Below, one piece after another: positions 29,138 through 37,422 of a stretch of DNA of 64,000 nucleotides (the stretch's first letter is position 1; each line of letters begins with the position of its first letter). Location of the stretch: NCBI RefSeq assembly GCF_000783395.1, contig NZ_JSFK01000003.1, positions 248,135 to 312,134 on the forward strand, in the 5' to 3' direction. The stretch comes from Pseudomonas chlororaphis (GTDB lineage Bacteria; Pseudomonadota; Gammaproteobacteria; Pseudomonadales; Pseudomonadaceae). The notes below the pieces were generated by a model. The model saw only the letters and a list, made by a program, of their open reading frames with translations. It did no database searches and was not told the origin of the DNA. Both the position numbers and the translations under genes were made by a program.

Positions 29138-29559
29138 CGCAGCATCCTTTCCACGGCATCGGTGAAGACTTTCGGCGAAGCCAGTTGCATCTCGCGGCTG
29201 CTCACTTCGACGGCAACCTGCACCGAGCTGGCGCGAGTCAGGCGCTCACCGCTTTGCAGGTCAGTGATCAGGTAATTGATCTTCAGACGGTTTTCCCACT
29301 CGACCAGACTGGCGCGCACATTCAGGCGCTGGCCAAACACCGCGCCGCGCACATAGCGCAGTTGCAGGTCGATGATCGGCCAGGCGTAACCCGACTCGAC
29401 CATCTGCGTGTAGTTGTGGCCGATCTTGTCGAGCAGCGCGCAACGCGCCACTTCGAGGTATTTGACGTAATGGCCGTGCCAGACCACGTGCATGGTGTCG
29501 ACGTCAAAAAACGGCACAAGGATTTCGGTGTCGGCGTGAAGCACTCCGGCGCTACGCAT
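29134..29559 (-). CDS. 4HBT-type acyl thioesterase (ApeK-like)
   Basis: A 141-residue single hotdog thioesterase of the YbgC/4HBT type: FDVDTMHVVWHGHYVKYLEVARCALLDKIG (split motif, near residues 18-47) has the catalytic Asp and His-Gly-His. It should release or edit acyl chains on the APE ACPs. The true start is ATG 29559, 8 bases inside the end of the ammonia-lyase gene; the longer upstream frame is an artefact of that overlap. Confidence 0.85.
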   Translation of the reverse strand: MRSAGVLHADTEILVPFFDVDTMHVVWHGHYVKYLEVARCALLDKIGHNYTQMVESGYAWPIIDLQLRYVRGAVFGQRLNVRASLVEWENRLKINYLITDLQSGERLTRASSVQVAVEVSSREMQLASPKVFTDAVERMLR

Positions 29560-31096
29560 GCAGCCTCCAGTGTTGCGCGGCGATGCGTTGCAGGCACAGG
29601 CGCAATTCGCCTTCCAGTGCACGGTCTTCGATGACTGGCGGGAAGTCCTTGGCCAGTTCTGCGTGCATTGCCGCCAGTGACGGTGGCAGCGGCCGGGCAT
29701 CTTCAGCTTGAGCGCGCAGCCACACGCCCTGGTTGGCGGCGAGCAATGTCGCGGCGGCGACCTGTTCGGTCAGCTCCAGCACACGAATTGCATCGCGAGC
29801 GGCGATGGTGCCCATGCTCACCTTGTCCTGGTTATGGCATTCGGTGGAGCGCGAGAACACGCTGGCCGGCATGGTGTTTTTCAGCGCTTCGGCGGTCCAG
29901 GCGCTGGTGCCGATCTGCACGGCTTTGAAACCATGATTGATCATCGCCCGATCTGCTGGCGCGCCAGACAGGTTGCTCGGCAGACCGTGGTTGTAGCGCT
30001 CATCCACCAGCAAGGCGAGCTGCCGGTCGAGCAGGTCAGCAACGTTGGCCACCAGGTTTTTCAGGCTGTCCATGGCGAACGCGATATGCCCGCCGTAGAA
30101 GTGCCCGCCGTGCAGCACGCGCTCGGCTTCGGCGTCGATGATCGGGTTGTCGTTGGCGCTGTTCAGTTCGGTTTCGATGAACGAGCGCAGCCAGTTCAGG
30201 CTGTCGGCCAATACGCCAAGCACATGCGGGGCGCAACGCAGCGAATAGCGATCCTGCAATCGATGCAGCGGCGCGGTCGGCGCGTCGATCGCCAGATCCT
30301 TGCGCAGCCACGCGGCGACCTGCATTTGCCCCGGATGCGGTTTGGCGGCGAACAGGCGCTCGTCGAAGTGCTCCGGATTGCCTTGCAGCGCGACCACATT
30401 GAGCGCGGTGATGCGCGTGGCCAGTTGCAGCAGATAGTCGGCGCGGGCGAAGGCGAGGCAGGCGAGGCCGGTCATCACCGCGGTGCCGTTCATCAGCGCC
30501 AGCGCTTCTTTCGGGCGCAGCACCAGTGGCGCCCAGCCGAGTTCGCGATGCACATCGGCGGACTGGCGACGTTCACCTCGGAACATCACTTCGCGCTCGC
30601 CGGAGAGTGTCGCGGCGACGTATGACAGCGGCGTCAGATCGCCGCTGGCGCCGACCGAACCTTCTTCGGGAATCAGTGGGAGGATGTCGTATTCGAGAAA
30701 TGCGTGCAGACGCTCCAGCAGTTCCACGCGCACCCCGGAGACGCCGTGGCACAGCGACTGCAACCGCGCCGCGAGCACCGCGCGTGTGGCTTGGGCATCG
30801 AGCAGTTTGCCCAGTCCGCAGCCGTGGAAGGTGTAGAGGTGACGCGGCAACGCTTCGACGTGATGCAGCGGCACCGCGACCACGCAGGAGTCGCCGTAAC
30901 CGGTGGTGACGCCGTAGATCACGCCTTCCTTGTCCAGCAGCGAATCGAGGAACCGCGCACCCTTGGCGATGCGCTCGCGATAGTCGGCGTCGCTCTGCAA
31001 CTGCACGGGTGCCTGACGGTTGGCCAGGGCCAGCACGTCTTCGATGCGCAAAGGGCGTTCGCCGAAGGTTACCGGCTCATGGGTTGGCGTGGTCAT
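29552..31096 (-). CDS. MIO-type aromatic amino acid ammonia-lyase (HAL/TAL/PAL family)
   Basis: A 514-residue lyase. The self-forming MIO triad Ala-Ser-Gly is at 150-152 in GSVGASGDLTPLSY, the catalytic Tyr is in YGVTTGYGDS (61 on), and the FSRSTECHNQDKVSMG segment is present. The amino-acid selectivity pair, aligned by RHLYTFHGCGLG, reads Phe90-His91. HutH enzymes usually have Ser-His, TAL His-Leu and PAL Phe-Leu, so the substrate is not obvious. Its place inside the APE operon, not a hut operon, suggests it makes cinnamate or coumarate for the starter unit. It overlaps the acyltransferase upstream by 20 bases. Confidence 0.87.
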   Translation of the reverse strand: MTTPTHEPVTFGERPLRIEDVLALANRQAPVQLQSDADYRERIAKGARFLDSLLDKEGVIYGVTTGYGDSCVVAVPLHHVEALPRHLYTFHGCGLGKLLDAQATRAVLAARLQSLCHGVSGVRVELLERLHAFLEYDILPLIPEEGSVGASGDLTPLSYVAATLSGEREVMFRGERRQSADVHRELGWAPLVLRPKEALALMNGTAVMTGLACLAFARADYLLQLATRITALNVVALQGNPEHFDERLFAAKPHPGQMQVAAWLRKDLAIDAPTAPLHRLQDRYSLRCAPHVLGVLADSLNWLRSFIETELNSANDNPIIDAEAERVLHGGHFYGGHIAFAMDSLKNLVANVADLLDRQLALLVDERYNHGLPSNLSGAPADRAMINHGFKAVQIGTSAWTAEALKNTMPASVFSRSTECHNQDKVSMGTIAARDAIRVLELTEQVAAATLLAANQGVWLRAQAEDARPLPPSLAAMHAELAKDFPPVIEDRALEGELRLCLQRIAAQHWRLHA

Positions 31097-32024
31097 CGGT
31101 CTTCCAGAAAGGGTAAAAGTTGAACCATTGTTGCGGCGCTTCGAGGCAATAGTGACTCAGACGCTGCGCATAACGGGTGGCCCACTGATGAATGACCTGC
31201 TCGCGCTCGCTGCGCCTCCACACCACGGCGTCGGCGAAGGGCTCGAGGGTCAGGCGATAGTGACCGTCCGGTTGCTTGAGGCACATCAGCAGGTTGACCG
31301 GGCATTTCAGCAGACCGGCGAGCAGCCACGGGCCTTGCGGGAATGGCGCCGGGTGGCCGAGGAAGTCCACGGTGACACTGCGCCCGCCGTGCAGCGGCAC
31401 GCGGTCGCCAGCAATCGCCAGCCACTCGCCGCGCTCCAGGCGTTCGTGCAGTTGCAGCATGATCACCGGGTCGAGTTCGCTGACCTGAATCAGGCGCAGA
31501 TTGGTCGCTCCGGCTTCACCGAGCAGGCGATTGAATTGCTCGGCATGCTTGGTGTGCACCAGCACGTTCATGGTGACCTTTTCGCCGATCTCCGCCAGTG
31601 CGCGACAGACTTCGAGATTGCCCAGGTGCGCGCCGACCAGCAGTTGCCCGCGACTGCCGCGCAACTGGTTGCGCAGCAGCGCCGGGTCGATGATTTCGAT
31701 TTGTTCGATACGCAGTTTGCCGTTCCACACGTCAAGCTTGTCGAGCATCGAATCGGCGAAGGCCATGAACTGGCCGAACACCCGCCAATGCGTCGGGCGC
31801 AAATCGGCGCGCTGACTCCAGTCGGCCAGGCGCTGCTGGTATTGCCAGGCACTGCGCCGTGCGGTGCGGCCGAATAGGAAAAAGTACAGAACGATGCCGT
31901 ACAGCAATGGACTGAGCAGGCGTCGGCCCAAAACCTTGGCGGCGAACGCGGTGAATTTCATCAGCAGGAAACTGCCGCGCTCTTCACGGTCAGCCCAGTG
32001 CTTCTTGTCGGTCTCGCCGGTCAT
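31077..32024 (-). CDS. LpxL/HtrB-family lysophospholipid-type acyltransferase (ApeJ acyltransferase part)
   Basis: A 315-residue membrane-associated acyltransferase. An N-terminal hydrophobic anchor (about 25-50) precedes the domain; GAHLGNLEVCRAL (about 130) carries the H-x4-E-like site, GDRVPLHGGRSVTVDFLG (about 205) and FPQGPWLLAGLLKCPVN the substrate-binding part. In E. coli ApeJ a glycosyltransferase and an acyltransferase are one protein; here the two are separate genes overlapping as ATGA. It probably attaches the aryl polyene or a fatty acid to the lipid anchor. ATG at 32024. Confidence 0.85.
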   Translation of the reverse strand: MTGETDKKHWADREERGSFLLMKFTAFAAKVLGRRLLSPLLYGIVLYFFLFGRTARRSAWQYQQRLADWSQRADLRPTHWRVFGQFMAFADSMLDKLDVWNGKLRIEQIEIIDPALLRNQLRGSRGQLLVGAHLGNLEVCRALAEIGEKVTMNVLVHTKHAEQFNRLLGEAGATNLRLIQVSELDPVIMLQLHERLERGEWLAIAGDRVPLHGGRSVTVDFLGHPAPFPQGPWLLAGLLKCPVNLLMCLKQPDGHYRLTLEPFADAVVWRRSEREQVIHQWATRYAQRLSHYCLEAPQQWFNFYPFWKTDDHANP

Positions 32025-32755
32025 GCGCGCCACCGTCGCCAGAGGATCAGCGGGAAGCGCAGCAACATGCCAAGAAACAGCCGCGTATGCATGCTGGAAA
32101 TCAGTGCGTTGTCGTGGAACAGACGGAAGTGCGACACGCCGTCCAGCGGGTAATGCACGCTGGTTTGCAGCCAGCGCATCGGCTGATTGCGCCACGACAG
32201 ACGCACGAGAATGTCCGAGTCGAAATCCATGCGCTTGCCGACTTTTGCCGAGTCGATCACCGCCAGCGTCGGGGCCAGCGGATAGACGCGAAACCCACAC
32301 ATCGAATCGCGGATCTGCAGCGACAGCGTGTTGATCCAGACCATGACGTGGGTCAGGTAGCGCGCGTACAAACGGCCTTTCGGCACACTCTCGTCGAACA
32401 GCGGATAACCGCAGATCATTGCCTCGGGATGGGCGCGGGATTCCTCGACGAAACGGGCAACATCGTGCAAGTCGTGCTGACCGTCGGCATCGACCTGCAG
32501 CGCATGGCTGAAACCCAACAGCGAGGCTTCGCGCAAACCGGTCATTACCGCGCCACCCTTGCCCTGATTGGCGGTGAGACGGACGAGATGCACGTTGTCG
32601 CGCTCGGCCAGTGCGTCGAGCACTCTGGCGCAAGATGTCGTGCTGGCGTCGTCCACCAGAATGCACGGCAGGCCTTGCGCGAGCAGGGCGTCGACCACGG
32701 TGCCGATCGCGGTTTCGTGGTTATAAACCGGGATCACTGCGCAAGGGTTATGCAT
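32021..32755 (-). CDS. GT2-family glycosyltransferase (ApeJ glycosyltransferase part)
   Basis: A 244-residue GT-A fold transferase: CAVIPVYNHETAIGTVV at the N-terminus, nucleotide-binding VDDAST, and the metal-binding DADGQHD near 95. There is no transmembrane C-terminus as in dolichol-phosphate mannosyltransferase relatives, though the tail RLFLGMLLRFPLILW could touch the membrane. Likely adds a sugar to the APE lipid anchor. The ATG at 32755 has GGAG 7 bases upstream; the gap to the ligase gene contains half a REP. Confidence 0.85.
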   Translation of the reverse strand: MHNPCAVIPVYNHETAIGTVVDALLAQGLPCILVDDASTTSCARVLDALAERDNVHLVRLTANQGKGGAVMTGLREASLLGFSHALQVDADGQHDLHDVARFVEESRAHPEAMICGYPLFDESVPKGRLYARYLTHVMVWINTLSLQIRDSMCGFRVYPLAPTLAVIDSAKVGKRMDFDSDILVRLSWRNQPMRWLQTSVHYPLDGVSHFRLFHDNALISSMHTRLFLGMLLRFPLILWRRWRA

Positions 32756-32784
32756 GCGGTTTCTCCACTGGAAGACCGCGATCC

Positions 32785-32810
32785 CTGTAGGAGGGAGCCT
32801 GCTCGCGATT
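32785..32810. repeat. Half REP unit inside the APE operon
   Basis: CCTGTAGGAGGGAGCCTGCTCGCGATT matches one arm of the 14381-14471 REP, without its inverted partner. It lies in the 77-base gap between the ligase-dehydratase and glycosyltransferase genes. Confidence 0.75.
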
Positions 32811-32832
32811 GAGTGCGCAGCACTCACCAAGG

Positions 32833-34512
32833 TCAATCATGCTCTACACCCAAAAGAATCCGCCCATTGGAACAGGTCGCCGTGTCATTGCGATAAGCGA
32901 AATACAATTTGCGGCGTTCAGGATCAAACCGCAGGTGCAACTGGATTTCATCGCCGGGGCGTACCAGTTGCTGGAATTTCAGCACTTCCATACCGGCAAA
33001 CGGGCCGGTCAGGTTGAGCAATTGGCGACCGAGGTTCAACGCCCATTCCACCTGCACCACGCCGGGCAATACCGGCGCCTTGGGGAAGTGGCCGCTGAAG
33101 TAGGCCAGATCCGGTGGCACGCTCAGTTGCAGGCTCCACTCGCCAGCGCTTTCGACTTGCTCCAGCACCTCGGGCGCTTTCGTTCGCGGGGCCATCAGCA
33201 GCGCTTCAACGTCGGCCTGCGGCAGTTTGCCTTGGCTGTTCAACGGTAATTGCCGCACCAGCCGCCAACGTCGAGGCAAAGCCAGCGCTTCGCAGTGTTG
33301 GCGCAAATGCTGGCGCAGGGTTTCGGTCAGGTTGCGACGGCCGTGTTCCCGCAAGGCAAACAGGCCGGTCTCGCTGAGTACCAGCAGTGCACCGAGGGAG
33401 GCGCGGTTTTCCTGCACCACGCCGAGACGTGCTTCGGCGACCCAGTCATGGGTCACCAGCGCTTGTTCGAGCATGGGCAGAGAAATGCGTTTTTCTTCGA
33501 GTTTGACGATCCGGTCCAGCCGCCCCAAGAGTTCGAAACGACCATCGGCGGCGATGCGCGCTGCATCAGCGGTGTGCTCGACGTGCCCGGCGGGCAAGTA
33601 AGGTGACGCGATCAGCAGGGCGCCTTCGCTGTCCTGGCTCAATTCAACGCCGGCAAACGGTTGCCACAGTTGTTCGCCTTGACGCCAGGCAATTCCGCCG
33701 GTTTCCGAGCTGCCGAGGATTTCCGTCGGCCATTGCTGCAAACGTTGTTGCAGACTCTGCGCGGCTTCAAAGGGCAACGCGCCGCCGGAGGAAAACACCC
33801 GGCGCACGGCGCTCAGGGCCGGCCAGTCAAGGTTGTCACCCATGCGCTTGAGCAAAGCCGGGCTGGCGATCCAGGCGAAGGCCGGATGTTCGCGGCTGGC
33901 ACGCTGCAAGTCCTCGGGAAACGCCAGTTGCTTGCGCACGAACGGGCGCCCGGCGCACAGCGGCCACAGCACGCGAAAGAGCAAACCGTAGATATGCTGG
34001 GTGGCAACGCTGCCGATGATGCAGGCCTCGCCGAGGTCCGTGCCCCACAACTGCTCCAGGGCTTCGACTTCATTGGCCAGTTGGCGCAGGGTTTTGTCGA
34101 TGCGCTTGGGCTCGCCGCTGGAGCCGGACGTGCACAGGCTCAGACGGCACTGGTCGAGATCCAGTTCGGCACCGGGCAACGGCGGATATTTAAAGTCGCT
34201 CAGTTGCGCGTCATCGGCCTGATCCGTCAGCCACAGGTCGACTTCGCCCGACCAGCGCTGGCGGGTTTGCGCTTGCAGATCCGAAGGCAGCAGAACACTC
34301 ACGCCTGCACGCCATGCACCCAGCAGAGCGATGGCCAGTTCGGCGGCATCTTCCAGGTGCACAGCCAGACGTTTCACGCCCTGAGCTTGCAGGCCGGCGG
34401 CAATGCTCAGCGCCTTTTCGCACAGTTGCGCGTGTTCGAGCGCCGGTGCGTGGCTGATGGCCCGCGCCGGCACAGGCTTGAGCAACAGCTGCTCAAGTTT
34501 TATCCAGTTCAT
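32833..34512 (-). CDS. Fused AMP-dependent ligase and FabA/Z-like dehydratase (ApeH-ApeI fusion)
   Basis: A 559-residue two-domain protein. Residues about 1-440 are an acyl-adenylating enzyme with P-loop [12 protein letters not shown] (about 125), [13 protein letters not shown] (about 285) and the C-terminal [12 protein letters not shown] lysine motif. Residues about 455-559 are a hotdog dehydratase with [16 protein letters not shown]. In E. coli the corresponding ApeH ligase and ApeI dehydratase are separate proteins. The ligase should activate the aryl acid and load it on an ACP, while the dehydratase should pair with the ApeP-like protein at 20834-21298. ATG 34512 overlaps the ApeG-like stop. 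Confidence 0.88.
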   Translation of the reverse strand: MNWIKLEQLLLKPVPARAISHAPALEHAQLCEKALSIAAGLQAQGVKRLAVHLEDAAELAIALLGAWRAGVSVLLPSDLQAQTRQRWSGEVDLWLTDQADDAQLSDFKYPPLPGAELDLDQCRLSLCTSGSSGEPKRIDKTLRQLANEVEALEQLWGTDLGEACIIGSVATQHIYGLLFRVLWPLCAGRPFVRKQLAFPEDLQRASREHPAFAWIASPALLKRMGDNLDWPALSAVRRVFSSGGALPFEAAQSLQQRLQQWPTEILGSSETGGIAWRQGEQLWQPFAGVELSQDSEGALLIASPYLPAGHVEHTADAARIAADGRFELLGRLDRIVKLEEKRISLPMLEQALVTHDWVAEARLGVVQENRASLGALLVLSETGLFALREHGRRNLTETLRQHLRQHCEALALPRRWRLVRQLPLNSQGKLPQADVEALLMAPRTKAPEVLEQVESAGEWSLQLSVPPDLAYFSGHFPKAPVLPGVVQVEWALNLGRQLLNLTGPFAGMEVLKFQQLVRPGDEIQLHLRFDPERRKLYFAYRNDTATCSNGRILLGVEHD

Positions 34513-35054
34513 GTACGGCCTCTTACCCGTTGTCGTATCAGCCATTCAATGGCAAACATCAGGCCGATCAATCCGTAGGAGACCAGGCCGGTGTACAACA
34601 TCCACCAATTCAGCGGCGCCCACAGGGTCAGCAGGGCGGCGCACAAACCGTTGCAGAAGAAAAACACGCTCCAGGCCACCGTGACCTTTCGCGTGTAACG
34701 AATCGCGATGTCCGGCAGCTCTGGCTCGCGCAAGCGCGCCAAGCGCTCGACCATCGGCGGCCCGTATTTCAGGCTCAAACTGAACAGCACCAGCATGAAG
34801 CCGCTGATCAGCACCGGGTACCAGCGCAGCAACAGCGGACTGTCGAACAGTGCAAGCAACAGGCAAAAGGTAATCGCCACACAGGCCATCCACAGACTGC
34901 CGGGCTTGCGTTCGCCGGTCAGCGCTCGCGCCAGCCACAGGCTACCCAGCAGCAGACCAAACTGCCACGGGGCGAAGTGCTCCATGCCGAAATACACCGC
35001 AAAGGGGTACAGCAGACCGGCCAGCAGCAGGCCGAGGCCGATCAGTCGGCTCAT
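34509..35054 (-). CDS. COG4648-type membrane protein (ApeG-like)
   Basis: A 181-residue integral membrane protein with about five to six helices (for example LGLLLAGLLYPFAVYFGM, CVAITFCLLLALF, VLISGFMLVLFSLSLKYGP) and a basic loop IRYTRKVTVAWSVFF. Proteins of this family (COG4648) are a regular component of APE clusters and have no demonstrated activity. Both ends overlap neighbours by ATGA, so it is made together with the second ACP and the ligase. Confidence 0.8.
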   Translation of the reverse strand: MSRLIGLGLLLAGLLYPFAVYFGMEHFAPWQFGLLLGSLWLARALTGERKPGSLWMACVAITFCLLLALFDSPLLLRWYPVLISGFMLVLFSLSLKYGPPMVERLARLREPELPDIAIRYTRKVTVAWSVFFFCNGLCAALLTLWAPLNWWMLYTGLVSYGLIGLMFAIEWLIRQRVRGRT

Positions 35055-35305
35055 GCGGCCGGTTGAACCAAGCGGTAGACCGCCTCGACCACGTCACCGA
35101 CGGTACGCACTGATTTGAACTCTTCGGCGGCGATTTTCTTGCCGGTCTGGCGCTTGATGTGATCGATCAGGTCGACCGCATCGATGCTGTCGATTTCCAG
35201 ATCCTGATACAGATTGGATTCCAGGCTCACACGGGCCGGATCCAGTTCGAACAGCTCGACCAAGGCATCGCGCAGGGTGTTGAAAATATCGTCACGAGTT
35301 TGCAT
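35051..35305 (-). CDS. Acyl carrier protein (ApeF-like)
   Basis: An 84-residue ACP. The phosphopantetheine serine is Ser40 in LEIDSIDAVDLIDHI. The N-terminal helix (DDIFNTLRDALVELFEL) is standard. APE systems use two ACPs, one preferred for the aryl starter and one for extension; which role this one has cannot be read from sequence. It lies 9 bases after the other ACP gene. Confidence 0.92.
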   Translation of the reverse strand: MQTRDDIFNTLRDALVELFELDPARVSLESNLYQDLEIDSIDAVDLIDHIKRQTGKKIAAEEFKSVRTVGDVVEAVYRLVQPAA

Positions 35306-35314
35306 GGTCCGGTC

Positions 35315-35575
35315 TCAAGCTGCCTGTTTTGCCGTGACGAACGCCGCAAGGCTCGCCACGTTGGTGAAATGGTTACGGGTGTCTTTGGCGTCGGCGTCGA
35401 TCTTGATGCCGTATTTTTTCTGGATCGCCAGACCCAGTTCCAGCGCGTCGACGGAATCCAGACCCAGGCCTTCGCCGAACAGCGTCTGCTCGTCGCCAAT
35501 GTCGTCGACACTGATGTCCTCGAGGCCGAGGGCGTCGATGATCAGCAGTTTGATGTCACGATTCAGATCGCTCAT
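35315..35575 (-). CDS. Acyl carrier protein (ApeE-like)
   Basis: An 86-residue ACP with Ser41 in GEGLGLDSVDALELGLAIQ as the phosphopantetheine site. The segment before it (ISVDDIGDEQTLFGEGL) matches APE and dialkylresorcinol ACPs more than FAS AcpP. Its start lies 20 bases inside the 3' end of the acyltransferase gene upstream. Confidence 0.92.
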   Translation of the reverse strand: MSDLNRDIKLLIIDALGLEDISVDDIGDEQTLFGEGLGLDSVDALELGLAIQKKYGIKIDADAKDTRNHFTNVASLAAFVTAKQAA

Positions 35576-36365
35576 CTTCGGCGAGCTCCTTAATGAAGTA
35601 GGTGTGCAAATAATCGTTGAGCTTGCGCGAAGCTTGCGGGGCTGGCCCGTGCGCGGCGAAAGTCTGTGGGTCTATATCGGCCCCGACGCGAAAACTGAAG
35701 TGCACGCGGCGGCTGGGGATCCGATACCAGGGTTCGGCTTTGGTCAGGGTGGTCGGGCTGACCTTGATGACCACCGGCGTGAGGATTTTCGCACCGCGCA
35801 GGGCAATTGCCGCGGCGCCCCGATGGAAGGCTGGCGCCTGCCCCGGCTGGGTGCGTGTGCCTTCGGGAAAGATGATCAGGGTCTGGCCGTTTTGCAGGGA
35901 CTGGGCAGCGGCATCGAGCATGTCCATGCTGCCGTCGTTGCTGATGTATTCAGTGCTGCGCAACGGGCCACGGGTGAAGGGGTTTTCCCACAGGCTTTTC
36001 TTCACCACGCAATTGGCCTGCCGCACCAGCCCGATCAGGAACACTACGTCGATCAACGACGGGTGGTTGGCGATGATCATCTGCCCGGGGCGGCCAAGAC
36101 GTTCGGCTCCTTGAATGTCATACGTCAGCACGCCGGTCCGGGCCATGAAGCGCACGAAAAACCAGAACAGCCGACTGACGGTGTGCCGCGCGCGCTGCCG
36201 ATGTTTCAGCGCATCACCCGGCAGGCAGCCCAGCAGCGGAAACACCAGCACGCGCAGGCACAGCCCGCCCAGCCCGAACAGGGCGAAACTTGCGGCGGTA
36301 GCCAGCAGGCGCCAGTAATAGGCGTCGCGGTTTTTTTCGGTCACGGGTTGCGTTGCCAGGTCCAT
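35556..36365 (-). CDS. 1-acylglycerol-3-phosphate acyltransferase-like protein (ApeD-like)
   Basis: A 269-residue PlsC-family acyltransferase with an N-terminal membrane helix (about 20-45). The NHPSLID motif (about 115-121; NHxxxxD catalytic signature) and the FPEGTRT motif (about 185-191) are intact. It is the second gene of the operon. Transfer of an acyl or aryl polyene chain to a glycerol-type lipid is inferred from family. The ATG at 36365 overlaps the CLF gene by 25 bases; the longer upstream frame is spurious. Confidence 0.87.
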   Translation of the reverse strand: MDLATQPVTEKNRDAYYWRLLATAASFALFGLGGLCLRVLVFPLLGCLPGDALKHRQRARHTVSRLFWFFVRFMARTGVLTYDIQGAERLGRPGQMIIANHPSLIDVVFLIGLVRQANCVVKKSLWENPFTRGPLRSTEYISNDGSMDMLDAAAQSLQNGQTLIIFPEGTRTQPGQAPAFHRGAAAIALRGAKILTPVVIKVSPTTLTKAEPWYRIPSRRVHFSFRVGADIDPQTFAAHGPAPQASRKLNDYLHTYFIKELAEDERSES

Positions 36366-37066
36366 ACACGATTTTTCCAGGCATGTTGGCAAAGGAGTTG
36401 CTGGCCAAGCAGGGTTCGCAGCAGAGTGAGCGCGTGGGGCCAGTGCGCTTTTGACCGTGTTTCTGTGGTGCTGTTCAGGGTCAGCCGCCAGTCGGTACCG
36501 GGGGTCAGCAAAAGGCCGAGCGCGTAGGGAAACGGCACATCGTCGATCCACGCTGAATACGCTTCGGGTGGTTGTTCTTCGGTAATGATCAGCAGCACCG
36601 CCGGAGCGCCTTCATCGAGCAGCGCCGCGGCTTCGAGCATGCCGTGCTCGAGACCGTCGCCGGCAGCGGCGAGGGCGGTCATTTCACTGGTTTCGCCGCG
36701 CATGATCGACCACAGGCCGATGATCGCGTTGTGCACCGACAAGCTGAACTGCGTCGGCGACAGGGGCTGTTCGTTGGCCAGATCGGTGAGGATCTCGTAG
36801 GTACGCGGGGTTTCGCCGTGACGCGAAACGAACACCAGCGGCAGATTCTCCCGCCCGTCGGCCAGGGGCCAGCCAACGCTGAACGCCATCCGTGCCAGTC
36901 GGCTGAGGCGGCGGCGTTGCATGGCCGGCAAAAACGACACATCGGGCGCGGCATCGCTGCTCTGGAGAACGACCGGTTGTCGGCTCCAGGCCTGCCAGGC
37001 GTCCACGCTGTCGAGCCCGGGAGCCCACGCGCGCCATTGGGCGATGTTGAAGTTGATCACGGACAT
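36341..37066 (-). CDS. Ketosynthase-like chain-length factor (ApeC-like)
   Basis: A 241-residue truncated ketosynthase-like protein (beta-ketoacyl synthase N-terminal-like family) that lacks the catalytic cysteine and histidines. The recognisable part is FVSRHGETPRTYEIL, FSLSVHNAIIGLWSI and ALAAAGDGLEHGMLEAAALL. In characterised systems ApeC forms a heterodimer with ApeO and sets chain length. It is first in the operon, so the promoter must lie upstream of 37066. Confidence 0.88.
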   Translation of the reverse strand: MSVINFNIAQWRAWAPGLDSVDAWQAWSRQPVVLQSSDAAPDVSFLPAMQRRRLSRLARMAFSVGWPLADGRENLPLVFVSRHGETPRTYEILTDLANEQPLSPTQFSLSVHNAIIGLWSIMRGETSEMTALAAAGDGLEHGMLEAAALLDEGAPAVLLIITEEQPPEAYSAWIDDVPFPYALGLLLTPGTDWRLTLNSTTETRSKAHWPHALTLLRTLLGQQLLCQHAWKNRVWTWQRNP

Positions 37067-37422
37067 TCATCCCGCCCCTGCGGGCATTTGTTGACGCGTT
37101 GAGTGGCCAGAGCCGCAGCAGGCTTGACGTGGCGCATGGCGCCGGGTGGCGCGCATTATCCCGGTGCGACGAGTGTGTAGCAAATGCTGGTTACATTTTG
37201 CGCAATGAAATGTACCGAGTGGTTCGCAAGAAAACTGTCACTTGGCCATTATCCAGATCGTGAGCGGCTTGTCTGTCGGGAATCTCGGCGATCAATGGCG
37301 GCGATTGCCCTATCTGTCCGCGGATATTTGCACCTGACTTTGTAGTCCGTGTCCGTGAAGGTAGCGAAGCGAGGTCGAGCGCATCTACACTCGGTCATTC
37401 TTTGATACACGGAGGTTTGGTC
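37067..37422. other. Divergent gap between the APE operon and parA
   Basis: 356 bases with no gene. The APE promoter (minus) and the parA promoter (plus) must both be here. The stretch 37185-37215 is AT-richer (TACATTTTGCGCAATGAAATG) and a candidate for the APE promoter, but no clean -35/-10 pair stands out. GGAGG 7 bases before the parA ATG is the ribosome site. Confidence 0.4.

Larger units (their letters stand above)
18887..37066 (-). other. Aryl polyene (APE) biosynthetic gene cluster
   Basis: Twenty collinear minus-strand genes, nearly all overlapping by 1-25 bases. They contain all classes needed for an APE: chain-length factor, two ketosynthases, ketoreductase, two dehydratases, two ACPs, ligase, thioesterase, acyltransferases, LolA-like carrier and MMPL exporter. 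Accessory genes for an ammonia-lyase, a halogenase-like flavoenzyme, a methyltransferase and an antiporter are embedded. Gene letters below follow the E. coli ape naming by role and are inferred. Confidence 0.9.

Noticed and set aside
32025..32666. A long N-terminal extension of the LpxL-like acyltransferase
   Set aside because: It is the glycosyltransferase gene read in another frame. The ATG at 32024 gives a family-like start.
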